64,000 nucleotides of DNA from RUG626 sp964553775. Lineage in GTDB: Bacteria > Bacillota > Clostridia > Oscillospirales > Oscillospiraceae. Position numbers and translations under genes: made by a program. Where the stretch lies: the NCBI GenBank assembly GCA_964553775.1, contig CAZKLU010000003.1, positions 1 to 64,000 of the forward strand, written 5' to 3'. How positions within the stretch are numbered: the stretch's first letter is position 1; each line of letters starts with the position of its first letter. This document shows positions 17,257 to 25,849 of the stretch, in pieces. The notes under the pieces are model-generated. The model had not been told where the DNA came from. It saw only the letters and a list, made by a program, of their open reading frames with translations, and did no database searches.

Positions 17257-17758
17257 CATTACTGTACGCCGCGAAAAAACAGGGCTTGGACACCCGCGCT
17301 CTGAGAAGCTTATAGAGCTTGCGGCGGAGGCGGCGTTGCAGTGCGAGGGAATAACAGTACCGTGCCACGTTGATGTACTTTTGACAGGACGCGGAACTAT
17401 GAAACGAATAAACAAAAAACGGCGCGACAAAAACTTCGTAACCGATGTACTCTCATTCCCGCTGAACACTCTCGAACCCGGCAAATTTGATTCCTCTATA
17501 TGCGAACGTGATTTGAGTACAGGGTATGTTCAGCTTGGAGACATAGTGCTGTGTGTTCCAAAATGTGAGACTCAGGGAATGGAGTACGGACACGGCTACG
17601 CGAGGGAACTGTGCTATCTCACTGTACACTCTGTTCTGCATCTTCTCGGCTACGACCATCTTGATGAGGGTGCGGAGAAAGCTCAAATGAGAGCAAGAGA
17701 GAAATATATAATGGACACTCTCGGACTTACACTGAATGACAAAACACCTGTATCTTAA
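17246..17758 (+). CDS. ybeY: endoribonuclease YbeY (16S rRNA maturation)
   Basis: A 170-residue metal-dependent RNase that helps process the 3' end of 16S rRNA and takes part in ribosome quality control. The metal site is intact: HSVLHLLGYDH at about residues 127-137, matching HxxxHxxGYDH. RDKNFVTDVLSFPL upstream is the conserved NxxTDVLSFP segment. I chose the GTG at 17246 because GGAGG lies 6 bases before it; the frame remains open upstream but there overlaps the peptidase gene. Confidence 0.92.
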   Translation: MTHDITVRREKTGLGHPRSEKLIELAAEAALQCEGITVPCHVDVLLTGRGTMKRINKKRRDKNFVTDVLSFPLNTLEPGKFDSSICERDLSTGYVQLGDIVLCVPKCETQGMEYGHGYARELCYLTVHSVLHLLGYDHLDEGAEKAQMRAREKYIMDTLGLTLNDKTPVS

Positions 17759-17884
17759 TTGACACCAAACGCGAAGGTTTAGAGTCTGGATAATCTGATT
17801 AAATTTGCGCTATTCAACTCTCGCAAGAAACGCAGGCAATTCTTGCGGGGGGTAGCATAAAATACTCGAACAGTTAGGAGAACA

Positions 17885-18769
17885 ATGATAACAAAAACAG
17901 CAATGATCACACTTGCGGGGCGGGCAAACGTCGGAAAATCGACGCTCATAAACGCTCTTGTCGGTCAGAAAATATCAATCGTAACCCCAAAGCCGCAGAC
18001 AACGCGGAACAGAATTTTCGGCATAGCGGAGCGTGGAAGTACACAGCTTGTGTTTGTGGATACACCCGGATTCCACAAGGCTCGGAACCGTCTTGGCGAG
18101 TACATGGTGAACGTTGTGGAATCGAGTGTATCGGACGTTGACGCTGTGTGTCTCGTTGTGGAACCAAAACCAATGGGTGAGCAGGAAAAGCAGCTCATTG
18201 AAAGGATAAAGAGAATAGGTGTTCCCTCGGTTTTAGCTATAAATAAGATAGACTGTGTTAAAAAAGATATGCTGCTTCCAGTTATAGCAGAATACTCAGC
18301 CGCGCACAGCTTCGATGCCATCGTTCCAATATCCGCGCTCAAAAATAGCGGCATAGATGAACTTATAACGGAACTTGAGAAGTTTGCGGAGGACGGTTCC
18401 GGTCTTTTTCCGGAGGACGAGGTGACCGACCAGCCCGTCAGACAGATGTGCGCCGAAATTATACGCGAAAAGCTGTTGCTGGAGCTTCAAAATGAGGTTC
18501 CGCACGGTATCGCGATTGAGATTACCGGTTTTACTCCGCGTGAGGATGGCATAACCGAAATACTTGCCACCATATACTGTGAAAAGGCAAGTCACAAGGG
18601 CATAATAATCGGCAAGAACGGCGATATGCTGAAATCTGTCGGTGAAAAGGCGAGACGCGACATGGAAAAACTCCTTGACGGTAAGGTGTATCTCAACACA
18701 TGGGTAAAGGTCAAGGAAAACTGGCGCGACAACGGCGCAAACCTGAGAACATTAGGTTATACAGAGTAA
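17885..18769 (+). CDS. era: GTPase Era
   Basis: A ribosome-assembly GTPase of 294 residues that binds 16S rRNA. G1 is GRANVGKST (with Ala where Pro is usual), G2/effector PQTTRNRIFG, G3 DTPGFHK, G4 NKID, G5 SALK. The C-terminal KH RNA-binding domain is visible around EIIREKLLLELQNEVPHG and GIIIGKNGDMLKSVGEKARR. TTAGGAGAACA precedes the ATG. The 126-base spacer from ybeY holds an inverted repeat (CGCAAGAA / TTCTTGCG) without a T-tract. The stop overlaps the recO ATG (TAATG). Confidence 0.95.
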   Translation: MITKTAMITLAGRANVGKSTLINALVGQKISIVTPKPQTTRNRIFGIAERGSTQLVFVDTPGFHKARNRLGEYMVNVVESSVSDVDAVCLVVEPKPMGEQEKQLIERIKRIGVPSVLAINKIDCVKKDMLLPVIAEYSAAHSFDAIVPISALKNSGIDELITELEKFAEDGSGLFPEDEVTDQPVRQMCAEIIREKLLLELQNEVPHGIAIEITGFTPREDGITEILATIYCEKASHKGIIIGKNGDMLKSVGEKARRDMEKLLDGKVYLNTWVKVKENWRDNGANLRTLGYTE

Positions 18770-19497
18770 TGTACACGGCAACGGCGGGTTTGGTGCTGAG
18801 AGCTGTGGATTATAAGGAATCAAGCGTTATTTTGACTGTACTTACACCGCATGACGGCAAGCTCACGGTAACGGTTAAGGGTGCGAAACGTAAAGGCTGC
18901 AAAAACGCGGCGGCATCACAGCTTCTGACGCTCTCGGAGATGACGCTTTTCAGTTCGCGTGACAGGTATACTCTGACAGAATCGCGTGTAATCGAAGAGT
19001 TTCGTGGCATACGCGAAAGTGTTGAGAAGTTAGCGTTGGGTTCGTACTTTGCGGAACTTCTTGACGCGATGTCAGATGAGGATTTGCACGACATAGAGGT
19101 AATGAGGTTGGGACTGAACGCTCTCTACGCACTCTCGCGTGGAAAGCAGAACGACAAGCTTATAAAAGCGGCGTTTGAGCTTCGTCTCATGTGTATAGGC
19201 GGCTTCACACCGAGAATTACCGCAGAGCGGGAGCGCGATGCGCCGATAGTGTTTGATTTTGTCGGAGGTATGGTGCAAAGTAAAGAGACAGATGAATCTT
19301 TACGAACCGACTGTGCCGTAATCTCCAAGTCATGCTTTGACGCGATAAGCTATATTGTCACGTCACCGTCGAAACGTCTCTATTCGTTTTCAGTCGGTGC
19401 GGGAACACTCACGGAGCTTTCAAGAGTGTGTGAGCGTTTCCTTTTAGCGCAGACAGGCAGAAGATTCGGCACATTGGATTTTTATCACTCGCTATAA
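18769..19497 (+). CDS. recO: DNA repair protein RecO
   Basis: A 242-residue recombination mediator that helps load RecA at gaps with RecR. The N-terminal OB fold is recognisable (TAGLVLRAVDYKESSVILTVLTP and GKLTVTVKGAKR), followed by the helical domain. The cysteines expected of a zinc-binding C-terminal region are mostly absent (only scattered Cys), as in some clostridial RecO. It begins at the Era stop codon. era-recO adjacency is common in Clostridia and supports the call. Confidence 0.88.
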   Translation: MYTATAGLVLRAVDYKESSVILTVLTPHDGKLTVTVKGAKRKGCKNAAASQLLTLSEMTLFSSRDRYTLTESRVIEEFRGIRESVEKLALGSYFAELLDAMSDEDLHDIEVMRLGLNALYALSRGKQNDKLIKAAFELRLMCIGGFTPRITAERERDAPIVFDFVGGMVQSKETDESLRTDCAVISKSCFDAISYIVTSPSKRLYSFSVGAGTLTELSRVCERFLLAQTGRRFGTLDFYHSL

Positions 19498-19661
19498 GCA
19501 AAATCAGGGCTTGTCAGCTCAAAGATGCCCTGTGCCAAGTTGACTTCAACATTCAGGCTGACACACGCGGGATATAATATAGGTTACGTTAGATGTCCTG
19601 TAAAATCAGAACCGCGATAGTATAACATTGAAAAGTCATAGCATTTTCAGGGGGTTACGGA

Positions 19662-20405
19662 ATGCCGGAGAATAAACGCAAACGTATTGACAGCATAGAC
19701 GCGATGAGAGGTCTCGCGGTGATACTTATGGTTATACACCACTTTTTCTATGACTTAGTGGAGCTTTGCGGCGCACCGGAGTGGCTTTTCTCGAACCCGA
19801 TTTTTACACCGCTACACTACTTTTTCGCGGGACTGTTCATATTCCTGTCGGGCGTATCGTCAAACTTCTCTCGCAGCAACGTAAAGCGCGGCGTGAAATG
19901 TCTCGCGATTGCGCTGCTGATGACGTTTGTAACTTCGCTGCCAATAATAAACGCGCCCATACGCTTCGGTGTTCTGCACCTTTTAGGTGTATGTATGATT
20001 TTCTATGGCATGGTATCAGACAAACTTGATAAGCTGCCTCGCGTTTTACGGGCGGCAATATACCTCGTACTGCTGTTTGCGGTGTCATACATACTGAGCG
20101 GCAACCACACCATCGGGGATGATACAATACTTGGCGGCGCGTCGCGGTATATGTATATATTCGGCTGGATGTACCCAGGATTCTATAGCTCCGACTATTT
20201 TCCGGTGTTCCCGTGGATATTTGTGTTCCTGCTCGGAACCGTTGCGGGGGCGTATATTAAAGAAGGTCGGCTGCCGGAGAAGTTCTATACATTCACTTGT
20301 CCGGTACTTCCGCAGGTTGGAAGAAACGCGCTTTTGATATATGTGCTGCACCAGCCGATTCTTTACGCCGTGGTATATGCGTATCTGTTTATCAGTTCAA
20401 GGTAG
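19662..20405 (+). CDS. HGSNAT-like (DUF1624) membrane acyltransferase
   Basis: A polytopic membrane protein of 247 residues with about seven spans. The beginning RIDSIDAMRGLAVILMVIHHFFYDLVEL is typical of the heparan-alpha-glucosaminide N-acetyltransferase catalytic domain/DUF1624 group, in which a His near the first span takes part in acyl transfer across the membrane. FIFLSGVSSNFSRSNVKRG and the later LPVFPWIFVFLLGTVAG are further conserved patches. The acceptor is unknown; a cell-envelope glycan is plausible. GGGGG at about 11 bases precedes the ATG. It is a single gene. Confidence 0.82.
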   Translation: MPENKRKRIDSIDAMRGLAVILMVIHHFFYDLVELCGAPEWLFSNPIFTPLHYFFAGLFIFLSGVSSNFSRSNVKRGVKCLAIALLMTFVTSLPIINAPIRFGVLHLLGVCMIFYGMVSDKLDKLPRVLRAAIYLVLLFAVSYILSGNHTIGDDTILGGASRYMYIFGWMYPGFYSSDYFPVFPWIFVFLLGTVAGAYIKEGRLPEKFYTFTCPVLPQVGRNALLIYVLHQPILYAVVYAYLFISSR

Positions 20406-20608
20406 CGGCGCGGCTTCAATAGAGTTCCAAATCCGCAACGTAAGCGTGGTGAATAGTCACTAAGTGACTTCAGACTAAAAGCAAATTTACAGTCTTTGCT
20501 TGCTTTAACTTCGGCGGAGAAGAAACGCAAAAATCTCACCGACAGAACATATCAACACTTTCTTCCGGAAAGTTTAGCAGGGCAAGGCTGAATATACAGA
20601 GGTAATTT

Positions 20609-21592
20609 ATGGAGCTTTGGGACGCATATAACAGTAAATCAGAGAAAATTGAGAATCTGACCTTAATCCGTGGGGAAAACATTCCGAGCGGGGTATATCA
20701 CCTTGTAAGTGATGTTATCGTTCGTCATAAGGACGGTGACTATCTTCTTATGCAACGTGACAGTAGAAAGCATTTTGGCGGTATGTGGGAAGCAACCGCC
20801 GGAGGCTCCGCTTTACGAGGCGAAGACGCTCTTGCCTGTGCAATAAGAGAATTACGGGAGGAGACAGGAATTGAATCAGAAGAACTGACCGAGGTCGGAC
20901 GTGATGTCGATAAGGACACAATATATGTTGAATTTCTTTGCGTTGCGGACTGTGAAAAGGACTGTATTTCCCTTCAAGAGGGCGAGACATCAGCATACAG
21001 ATGGGTCAGCAGGGATGAACTTATTTCCATGAAAAAAGATAAACTGGTGACAGAACGGATGCAAGGGTTTATTGACGAGTTAAAGCCGTCAGATGTAACC
21101 TATGTTCTCGGTAACGACAAATTTAACTATCGTGTGTGCGCAATCATAATCAACGAAAACAGCGTTTTAGCCATGCGCGATGAACGCTCCCCATATTATT
21201 ATTTGCCCGGTGGCAGGGTTCATATAGGAGAGACTGCGGAACACGCTGTCACCAGAGAGGTTGAAGAGGAGTTGTATATAACACCAGGCATCATACGCCC
21301 GCTCTGGCTGAATCAGGGATTTTTCACTGAGGATATTGACCGTCTGAATTATCACGAGCTTTGTATCTACTTCCTTATGGATGTGTCAGATACAGACCTG
21401 CTTCAAAAAGGTAAGAGGTTCACGCTTCGAGAAAGACAGCATACACATACTTTTGAGTGGCTCACGTTTGACCGCCTTAAAGATGAATACTTTTATCCCC
21501 TTTTTCTAAAGAGTGAAATCTATAATCTGCCGGAAACATTTACGCTCAGAACAGAGAATGAACATACCCTTAAAAACACATACAAATCTTGA
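20609..21592 (+). CDS. tandem-Nudix protein
   Basis: 327 residues with two Nudix domains. The first (about 1-160) has the IPP-isomerase/YfcD-like opening WDAYNSKSEKIEN and box GSALRGEDALACAIRELREETG. The second (about 170-315) has box GRVHIGETAEHAVTREVEEELY. Both REx2EE cores are intact, so both could hydrolyse nucleoside diphosphate-type substrates. The substrate is not evident. GAGGTAATTT precedes the ATG. The 200-base upstream spacer has no clear promoter. Confidence 0.85.
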   Translation: MELWDAYNSKSEKIENLTLIRGENIPSGVYHLVSDVIVRHKDGDYLLMQRDSRKHFGGMWEATAGGSALRGEDALACAIRELREETGIESEELTEVGRDVDKDTIYVEFLCVADCEKDCISLQEGETSAYRWVSRDELISMKKDKLVTERMQGFIDELKPSDVTYVLGNDKFNYRVCAIIINENSVLAMRDERSPYYYLPGGRVHIGETAEHAVTREVEEELYITPGIIRPLWLNQGFFTEDIDRLNYHELCIYFLMDVSDTDLLQKGKRFTLRERQHTHTFEWLTFDRLKDEYFYPLFLKSEIYNLPETFTLRTENEHTLKNTYKS

Positions 21593-21683
21593 AGAAATCA
21601 CGTTTCACGCTGAATTGAACTTTCCGATTCAAATGCAGACGGAAACGTTCCGCCGAACTTCTTGGCGGTAAAAGAGGTACACG

Positions 21684-22268
21684 ATGAATAATTTACTTTC
21701 TTCCTTTGACAGCATTACAAATTACTGCTTCGCGCTTTTCAAACTCAAAAACGATGATTACGGTCCCGCATGGCTTATATATCGTGACAGTTCCCTCGTT
21801 GATGAAATATGGCGCAAGGCGAAACGAATACGCACCATAGAGGAACGCGGCGGCGTGACAGAAATTCCTGAAAACCGCGATTCTGAGTATATCGGCATAA
21901 TCAATTACAGCATTATGTTTCTCATAAAAGATCGTGTTCCAAACTATGACAGCACCGCGTCCGATCTCGACTTTGACGCGCTCAACGCTATAGAGCCGGA
22001 GACACTTTACGGACTGTACAAGTCGGAAATTGCCGCTTTGAGAGAACTTCTGATTAAAAAAAACACAGATTACGGTGACGCATGGCGCGGTATGTCTCTA
22101 TGCTCAATGACCGACCAGATTTTAATGCGCGTTCTGCGTATAAAACGAATACTCGACAAAAACGGCAAACTGAATGTTTCCGAGGGAATACAAGCGCAGC
22201 TTGAAGACATTATAAATTATTGCGTCTTCGCGCTGATTAAACTGAACTTCAAAACTCCATCCTTATAA
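21684..22268 (+). CDS. tandem DUF1599 (nucleotide modification associated domain 1) protein
   Basis: 194 residues made of two copies of the same short domain: KNDDYGPAW...KAKRIRTIEE (about 24-60) and KNTDYGDAW...RVLRIKRILD (about 128-165). Each copy ends in a helix with INYSIMFLIK or INYCVFALIK. DYGxAW plus the Arg-Ile helix marks DUF1599, a family named for its link with nucleotide modification; the activity is not known. It lies about 90 bases after the double-Nudix gene on the same strand and could share its transcript. That would place a nucleotide-handling enzyme beside a Nudix hydrolase. Confidence 0.78.
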   Translation: MNNLLSSFDSITNYCFALFKLKNDDYGPAWLIYRDSSLVDEIWRKAKRIRTIEERGGVTEIPENRDSEYIGIINYSIMFLIKDRVPNYDSTASDLDFDALNAIEPETLYGLYKSEIAALRELLIKKNTDYGDAWRGMSLCSMTDQILMRVLRIKRILDKNGKLNVSEGIQAQLEDIINYCVFALIKLNFKTPSL

Positions 22269-22508
22269 TTTATAAAATCTTAAAACTGAAAAACTTCCGA
22301 AACAAATCACTCAAAAGTCAAAAATCTGCGCTTATGGTTCACTCATTCGGAAGTTAATTATTTCAGATTCCAATCAGCAAAAATCGCTGACAGCTTACAC
22401 ACTTATTTTTTCTTTTCGTAAAGGCTATGACTAAAACACCATAATTCGCGTGAACATATTTTACACTTTTAATTGTGGACGTGTAATATAATCAAGGCAA
22501 AACACAAA

Positions 22509-22552
22509 TCCGGCAGGTTTCCACACCCTGCCAATAAAATAAAAAATGGAGA
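22509..22552 (+). promoter_or_regulatory. preQ1-I riboswitch
   Basis: Stem GGCAGG / CCTGCC with the loop TTTCCACA, followed by an A-rich tail AATAAAATAAAAAA that runs into the ribosome-binding site ATGGAGA. This is the class-I preQ1 aptamer layout, in which the tail docks into the stem. Because the tail lies directly against the Shine-Dalgarno, bound preQ1 should block translation of the transporter. A TATAAT box at 22487-22492 sits just upstream. Confidence 0.88.
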
Positions 22553-22559
22553 ATGAAAA

Positions 22560-23105
22560 ATGAATAAAACAAAACTTTCGCTACGCAGACTCGCAATAGC
22601 CGCCGTTGTTGCTGCTCTTTACACGGTACTCAGCTTTTTCTCGTCAATCTTTGGACTGACATACGGACCTATACAGTGCCGATTCTCAGAAGCGTTGTGC
22701 CTCTTGCCATTCTTCCTGCCGGAAACGGCGTGGGGACTGTTCGTAGGCTGTATTTTGACGAATCTTCTCAGCTCTTACGGAGCTGTCGATGTAATTTTCG
22801 GTTCTCTCGCGACATTACTGGCGGGACTTGCGACGGCGAGAATCAAGAACAAATGGCTAATGCCGCTGCCGCCGGTAATTACAAACGGAGTTATAGTAAG
22901 TGCGGTAATTGCTTACGCTGAAGCCGGTTCAAAAAGCGCGTTTCTGAGTCTGTGGGCTATGAACGCTTTGTCAATCGCGGCAGGAGAAGCAATAGCCGTC
23001 TATATACTTGGCATACCGCTTATGTACGCACTCTCGCGAATAGGTTTTTTGCGTCCTGAAATACGTGAGGAACGAATAGCACAGTTTGTAAAACAGCGAA
23101 ATTAA
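22560..23105 (+). CDS. queT: queuosine precursor transporter, QueT family (ECF S component)
   Basis: 181 residues with about six hydrophobic spans, fitting the substrate-binding S component of an energy-coupling-factor importer. Conserved QueT patches are visible: GPIQCRFSEALCLLPFFLPE (about 39-58), GCILTNLLSS and YGAVDVIFGSLATLLAG. It would bring in preQ1/preQ0 or related 7-deazaguanines for tRNA modification, using a shared ECF ATPase module encoded elsewhere. The preQ1 riboswitch overlapping its ribosome-binding site strongly supports the substrate. Confidence 0.93.
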   Translation: MNKTKLSLRRLAIAAVVAALYTVLSFFSSIFGLTYGPIQCRFSEALCLLPFFLPETAWGLFVGCILTNLLSSYGAVDVIFGSLATLLAGLATARIKNKWLMPLPPVITNGVIVSAVIAYAEAGSKSAFLSLWAMNALSIAAGEAIAVYILGIPLMYALSRIGFLRPEIREERIAQFVKQRN

Positions 23106-23354
23106 CACGCTCCCGCAATTTTCAGCACACCTTTCATTTTAATTAACAATCAGCAGCTTTTTACTTGAACGACAAAATTTCACATAACTTTGCATTCCAA
23201 AATAATTTGCGGTAAGCAATATTTATATTTATGAGCCTATAGCTTTTCCAATGTGTGTTTTTACGGCTCACATAGCCTATATATTACTTATACCAATACA
23301 TTTTTCAAACACTATTGTGAACAACACAAATCTATTGCAAAGGAGATAATAACC

Positions 23355-24227
23355 ATGCGAATACGTAAAGCCGTAATCCCTGCCGCCGGTCTCGGCACAC
23401 GAATGTTGCCCGCCACCAAAACAGTACCGAAAGAGATGCTGCCGCTTGTTGACAAGCCTGTTATACAGTATATAATTGAGGAAGCGGTGGAATCGGGAAT
23501 TGAGGACATACTTATAGTTACGAACAGAGCAAAGTCGGCGATGGACGACTACTTTGACTATTACCCTGAGCTTGAGGACAGGCTTTCAAAAGCCGGAAAA
23601 TTTCAGGAGCTTGAAGCCGTTCGCCGTACCGCAAATTTGGCGAATATTTTCTACGTCCGGCAGAGGGAGACTCAAGGACTTGGACACGCTATTGCAAGAG
23701 CGCGGCATTTTATAAAGGATGAGCCATTCGCGGTGCTTCTCGGTGATGACGTTATGATGTACGACAAGCCTGTGCTTGCACAGCTTATTGAAGCGTCTGA
23801 GAAATACGAAGGAAGCTGTGTCGGTGTTCAGAAAGTCAGCGATGCCGCGATAAGCAGCTACTCCTCCGTGAAAATGACACCGCTTGCCGGTAGAGTGTAC
23901 GAGGTGCAGGATTTGAACGAGAAGCCGACGGTTGAGGAGAAATTCTCCAACTTCGCTATACTCGGACGGTACATTCTGACACCTGAAATATTCGATATAC
24001 TTGACGCAACAAAGCCTGGACGCGGCGGCGAGATACAGCTTACAGACGGTCTTGCAAAACTCGCGCATGAAACGCATATGCTGGCTGTAGACTTTGAGGG
24101 TGTACGTTACGATACGGGAAATTATCTCGGATTTCTCTCCGCAACGATAGATTTCGCGCTCAAACGTGGAGGGAAACTTGGCAGTTGGCTGACAGATTAT
24201 ATCAAGGAAAAAGCAAAAACACTGTGA
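23355..24227 (+). CDS. galU: UTP-glucose-1-phosphate uridylyltransferase
   Basis: Makes UDP-glucose from UTP and glucose-1-phosphate for cell-surface polysaccharides and glycolipids. 290 residues, normal for GalU. The nucleotide-binding loop AAGLGTRMLPATKTVPKEML is at about residues 9-28. Also visible are VDKPVIQYIIEEA, the sugar-binding segment GLGHAIARARHFI and LLGDDVMM. The ATG at 23355 follows AAAGGAGATAA; the upstream ATG at 23253 has no ribosome-binding site. It is a single gene. Confidence 0.95.
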   Translation: MRIRKAVIPAAGLGTRMLPATKTVPKEMLPLVDKPVIQYIIEEAVESGIEDILIVTNRAKSAMDDYFDYYPELEDRLSKAGKFQELEAVRRTANLANIFYVRQRETQGLGHAIARARHFIKDEPFAVLLGDDVMMYDKPVLAQLIEASEKYEGSCVGVQKVSDAAISSYSSVKMTPLAGRVYEVQDLNEKPTVEEKFSNFAILGRYILTPEIFDILDATKPGRGGEIQLTDGLAKLAHETHMLAVDFEGVRYDTGNYLGFLSATIDFALKRGGKLGSWLTDYIKEKAKTL

Positions 24228-24233
24228 ACCGAC

Positions 24234-24249
24234 AGAAATCAATTTTCAT
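24234..24249. repeat. dispersed intergenic motif AGAAATCAATTTTCA
   Basis: One of several copies of a short motif close to CGGAAATCAATTTTC found between genes of this window (others at 14065, 28958/28975, 58168 and 59830; weaker ones at about 4591, 25515 and 45630). All copies lie outside coding regions. Confidence 0.5.
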
Positions 24250-24379
24250 ATTGACAAATATATTGAATTGTCAGGTTTCAAATTCACAGCATTTATAACT
24301 CATCTCATAATTTTAGTAAGCACTTCTTCTCCGTATAATTATCAAAAGAAATTGAAATTAGAAAACATTTTGGTTTTAA

Positions 24380-24505
24380 GAGCTTATACTGAAATTATCA
24401 AATGCGCCGATTGCGATGACAAATTATGCGCCGTACAATGGTGATTTGACAATGTTTCCCGTAGTATTGCGAGAAAAATTGACAAAGTACGGCACAAAAC
24501 TTTCA
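24380..24505 (+). repeat. dispersed repeat A, copy 1
   Basis: About 125 bases starting GAGCTTAT and containing TGCGCCGATTGC, TGCGCCGTACAATGG and AAAGTACGGCACAAAA. The same series of blocks in the same order and spacing recurs at 48345-48470. It lies in a gene-free stretch after galU and shows no credible coding. Confidence 0.75.
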
Positions 24506-24677
24506 ATCATGATCTGTAACGTTAATTTTGGAATAGGCTCTAAATATAGCGCATGGGCTTAACTCTCCCGTGCGCTTTTTCACTCTGAATCTCACGGTAT
24601 GCGCAGGATGACTTCGATTGATTTTATGTTAATTGCTTTATTTATGTGTCACAAACTATAAGAAGGGTTTTTATATA

Positions 24678-24857
24678 GTGAAAGTGGAATCGGCAGAGGA
24701 ATTTAATACAAGCAGAGAAAAAGTTTTTGTTTTTGAAACAGAAGAACCTGTAGAAATAGACGATGAAATTGAAGTAAACGGTACAGTCTATAAAATCTGG
24801 GAAATTGTGTTGCCAACTAAACCGATTGATAAAAATCCGGTTTCTCTGATTGTGTAA
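24678..24857 (+). CDS. small hypothetical protein
   Basis: 59 residues with a GTG start at 24678, chosen because AAGGG lies about 10 bases upstream. The frame is open back to a TTG at 24633, which has no site. It is acidic and has no membrane span or cysteine motif. The segment FVFETEEPVEIDDEIEVNGTVYKIWEI suggests a small beta-barrel, but no family was recognised. It stands alone between the repeat and the broken TetR gene. Confidence 0.45.
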   Translation: MKVESAEEFNTSREKVFVFETEEPVEIDDEIEVNGTVYKIWEIVLPTKPIDKNPVSLIV

Positions 24858-25120
24858 ACAAAGCTCCAAATACTATTTCTCGCTATTATACAACACACGA
24901 TATGTTCCCGCAAACTTTGATATAAACCCGAAGAATAATATAAAAGTACGCCTTTGCGGTGTAATTGTTCCGCCTTGCTGTGTAAATACAAGATAAATCC
25001 GGATTTGCGGAGGGAATTATGTTTTTAATAGAAGACTATCTTATTGGATTAACTCAATATACCCATAATGACGATAGCGATGTTGTTGAGACTGACTGCT
25101 TTACGGGACAGGATAAGACT

Positions 25121-25375
25121 ATGCAAGAATTTAGAATAACAAAAGACATAATGGAGAGCTTTGAGTGGGAATTTTAGGATAAATGTTTTTGTGAAGCTTC
25201 TCTTCATGCCATCGCTATGAACGCGGAAACCGATACATCTTTCATTTATGTGCGTTTTGCAAACAAGGAAGGGCTATTTACCGCTGTAATCCAGTCTGCC
25301 ATGGGTAGGCTGATAGCAATTTATACAAAACATATCGCGAGACAATTATCCGTCAATTCTTTTCAAGGACTTTGA
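25121..25375 (+). pseudogene. truncated TetR-family regulator with in-frame amber codon
   Basis: Reading from ATG 25121, the frame gives MQEFRITKDIMES, then FEWEF, a TAG at 25175-25177, DKCFCEASLHAIAMNAE, and TDTSFIYVRFANKEGLF. This matches the N-terminal helix-turn-helix of TetR proteins (ITKxxIMESALxLFxxKGFxxAS...IAxxA...IYxRFxNKExLF). The amber sits where Leu is expected. The frame ends after about 30 more residues, so the ligand domain is missing. In the same frame an ATG at 25019 behind GGAGGG gives a 52-residue product ending at the amber. I read the whole as a decayed gene. Confidence 0.6.
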
Positions 25376-25424
25376 GTAATTCCCAAAGAATGTGTGAATG
25401 CTATATAGTTTTGGTATAGTAAAA

Positions 25425-25464
25425 GAGCCAATGAAACACGGTTTCCTCACATTTTCATTGGCTC
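25425..25464. repeat. long inverted repeat / possible terminator
   Basis: GAGCCAATGAAA and TTTCATTGGCTC form a perfect 12-base stem with a 16-base loop. Read on the minus strand it is followed by TTTTAC, so it could end transcripts from that side. The surrounding 25376-25849 carries no gene that I can support. Confidence 0.6.
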
Positions 25465-25849
25465 TACGATTTGATTGCGGATGATATTTTACTTTGTTCA
25501 TTAACGGACAGTCACGAAAATCAGTTTTCAATTCACTTTTGAAAACAACACAGATTGTCAGGGTATAAAATTTCAAAAATTGTAAATCGTGAATAATTGA
25601 TTTCTTAAACTAACAGGACAAAAGTTTGAGACTTTCATAGATTCGTCTCGCAGCTTTTCAGTTCTTTTTTCCGCGACTAAAAAATCTCATATAATAAGCC
25701 TTTATAAAACATGAAATACTATAGACTTTTGAGCGTTTTAGTTTCTGGTTATTTGAAATTTCAAAGATACCTGAAAGGCTCGGCAATCGCGGTTGACATG
25801 TCTTACTATATCCTTGAACTTCCCGTTTTCAATGTTGCGGCATGAAAAA

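Noticed and set aside
25346..25576. A 76-residue minus-strand frame.
   Set aside because: No ribosome-binding site, crosses the perfect inverted repeat at 25425-25464 and the end of the TetR remnant.
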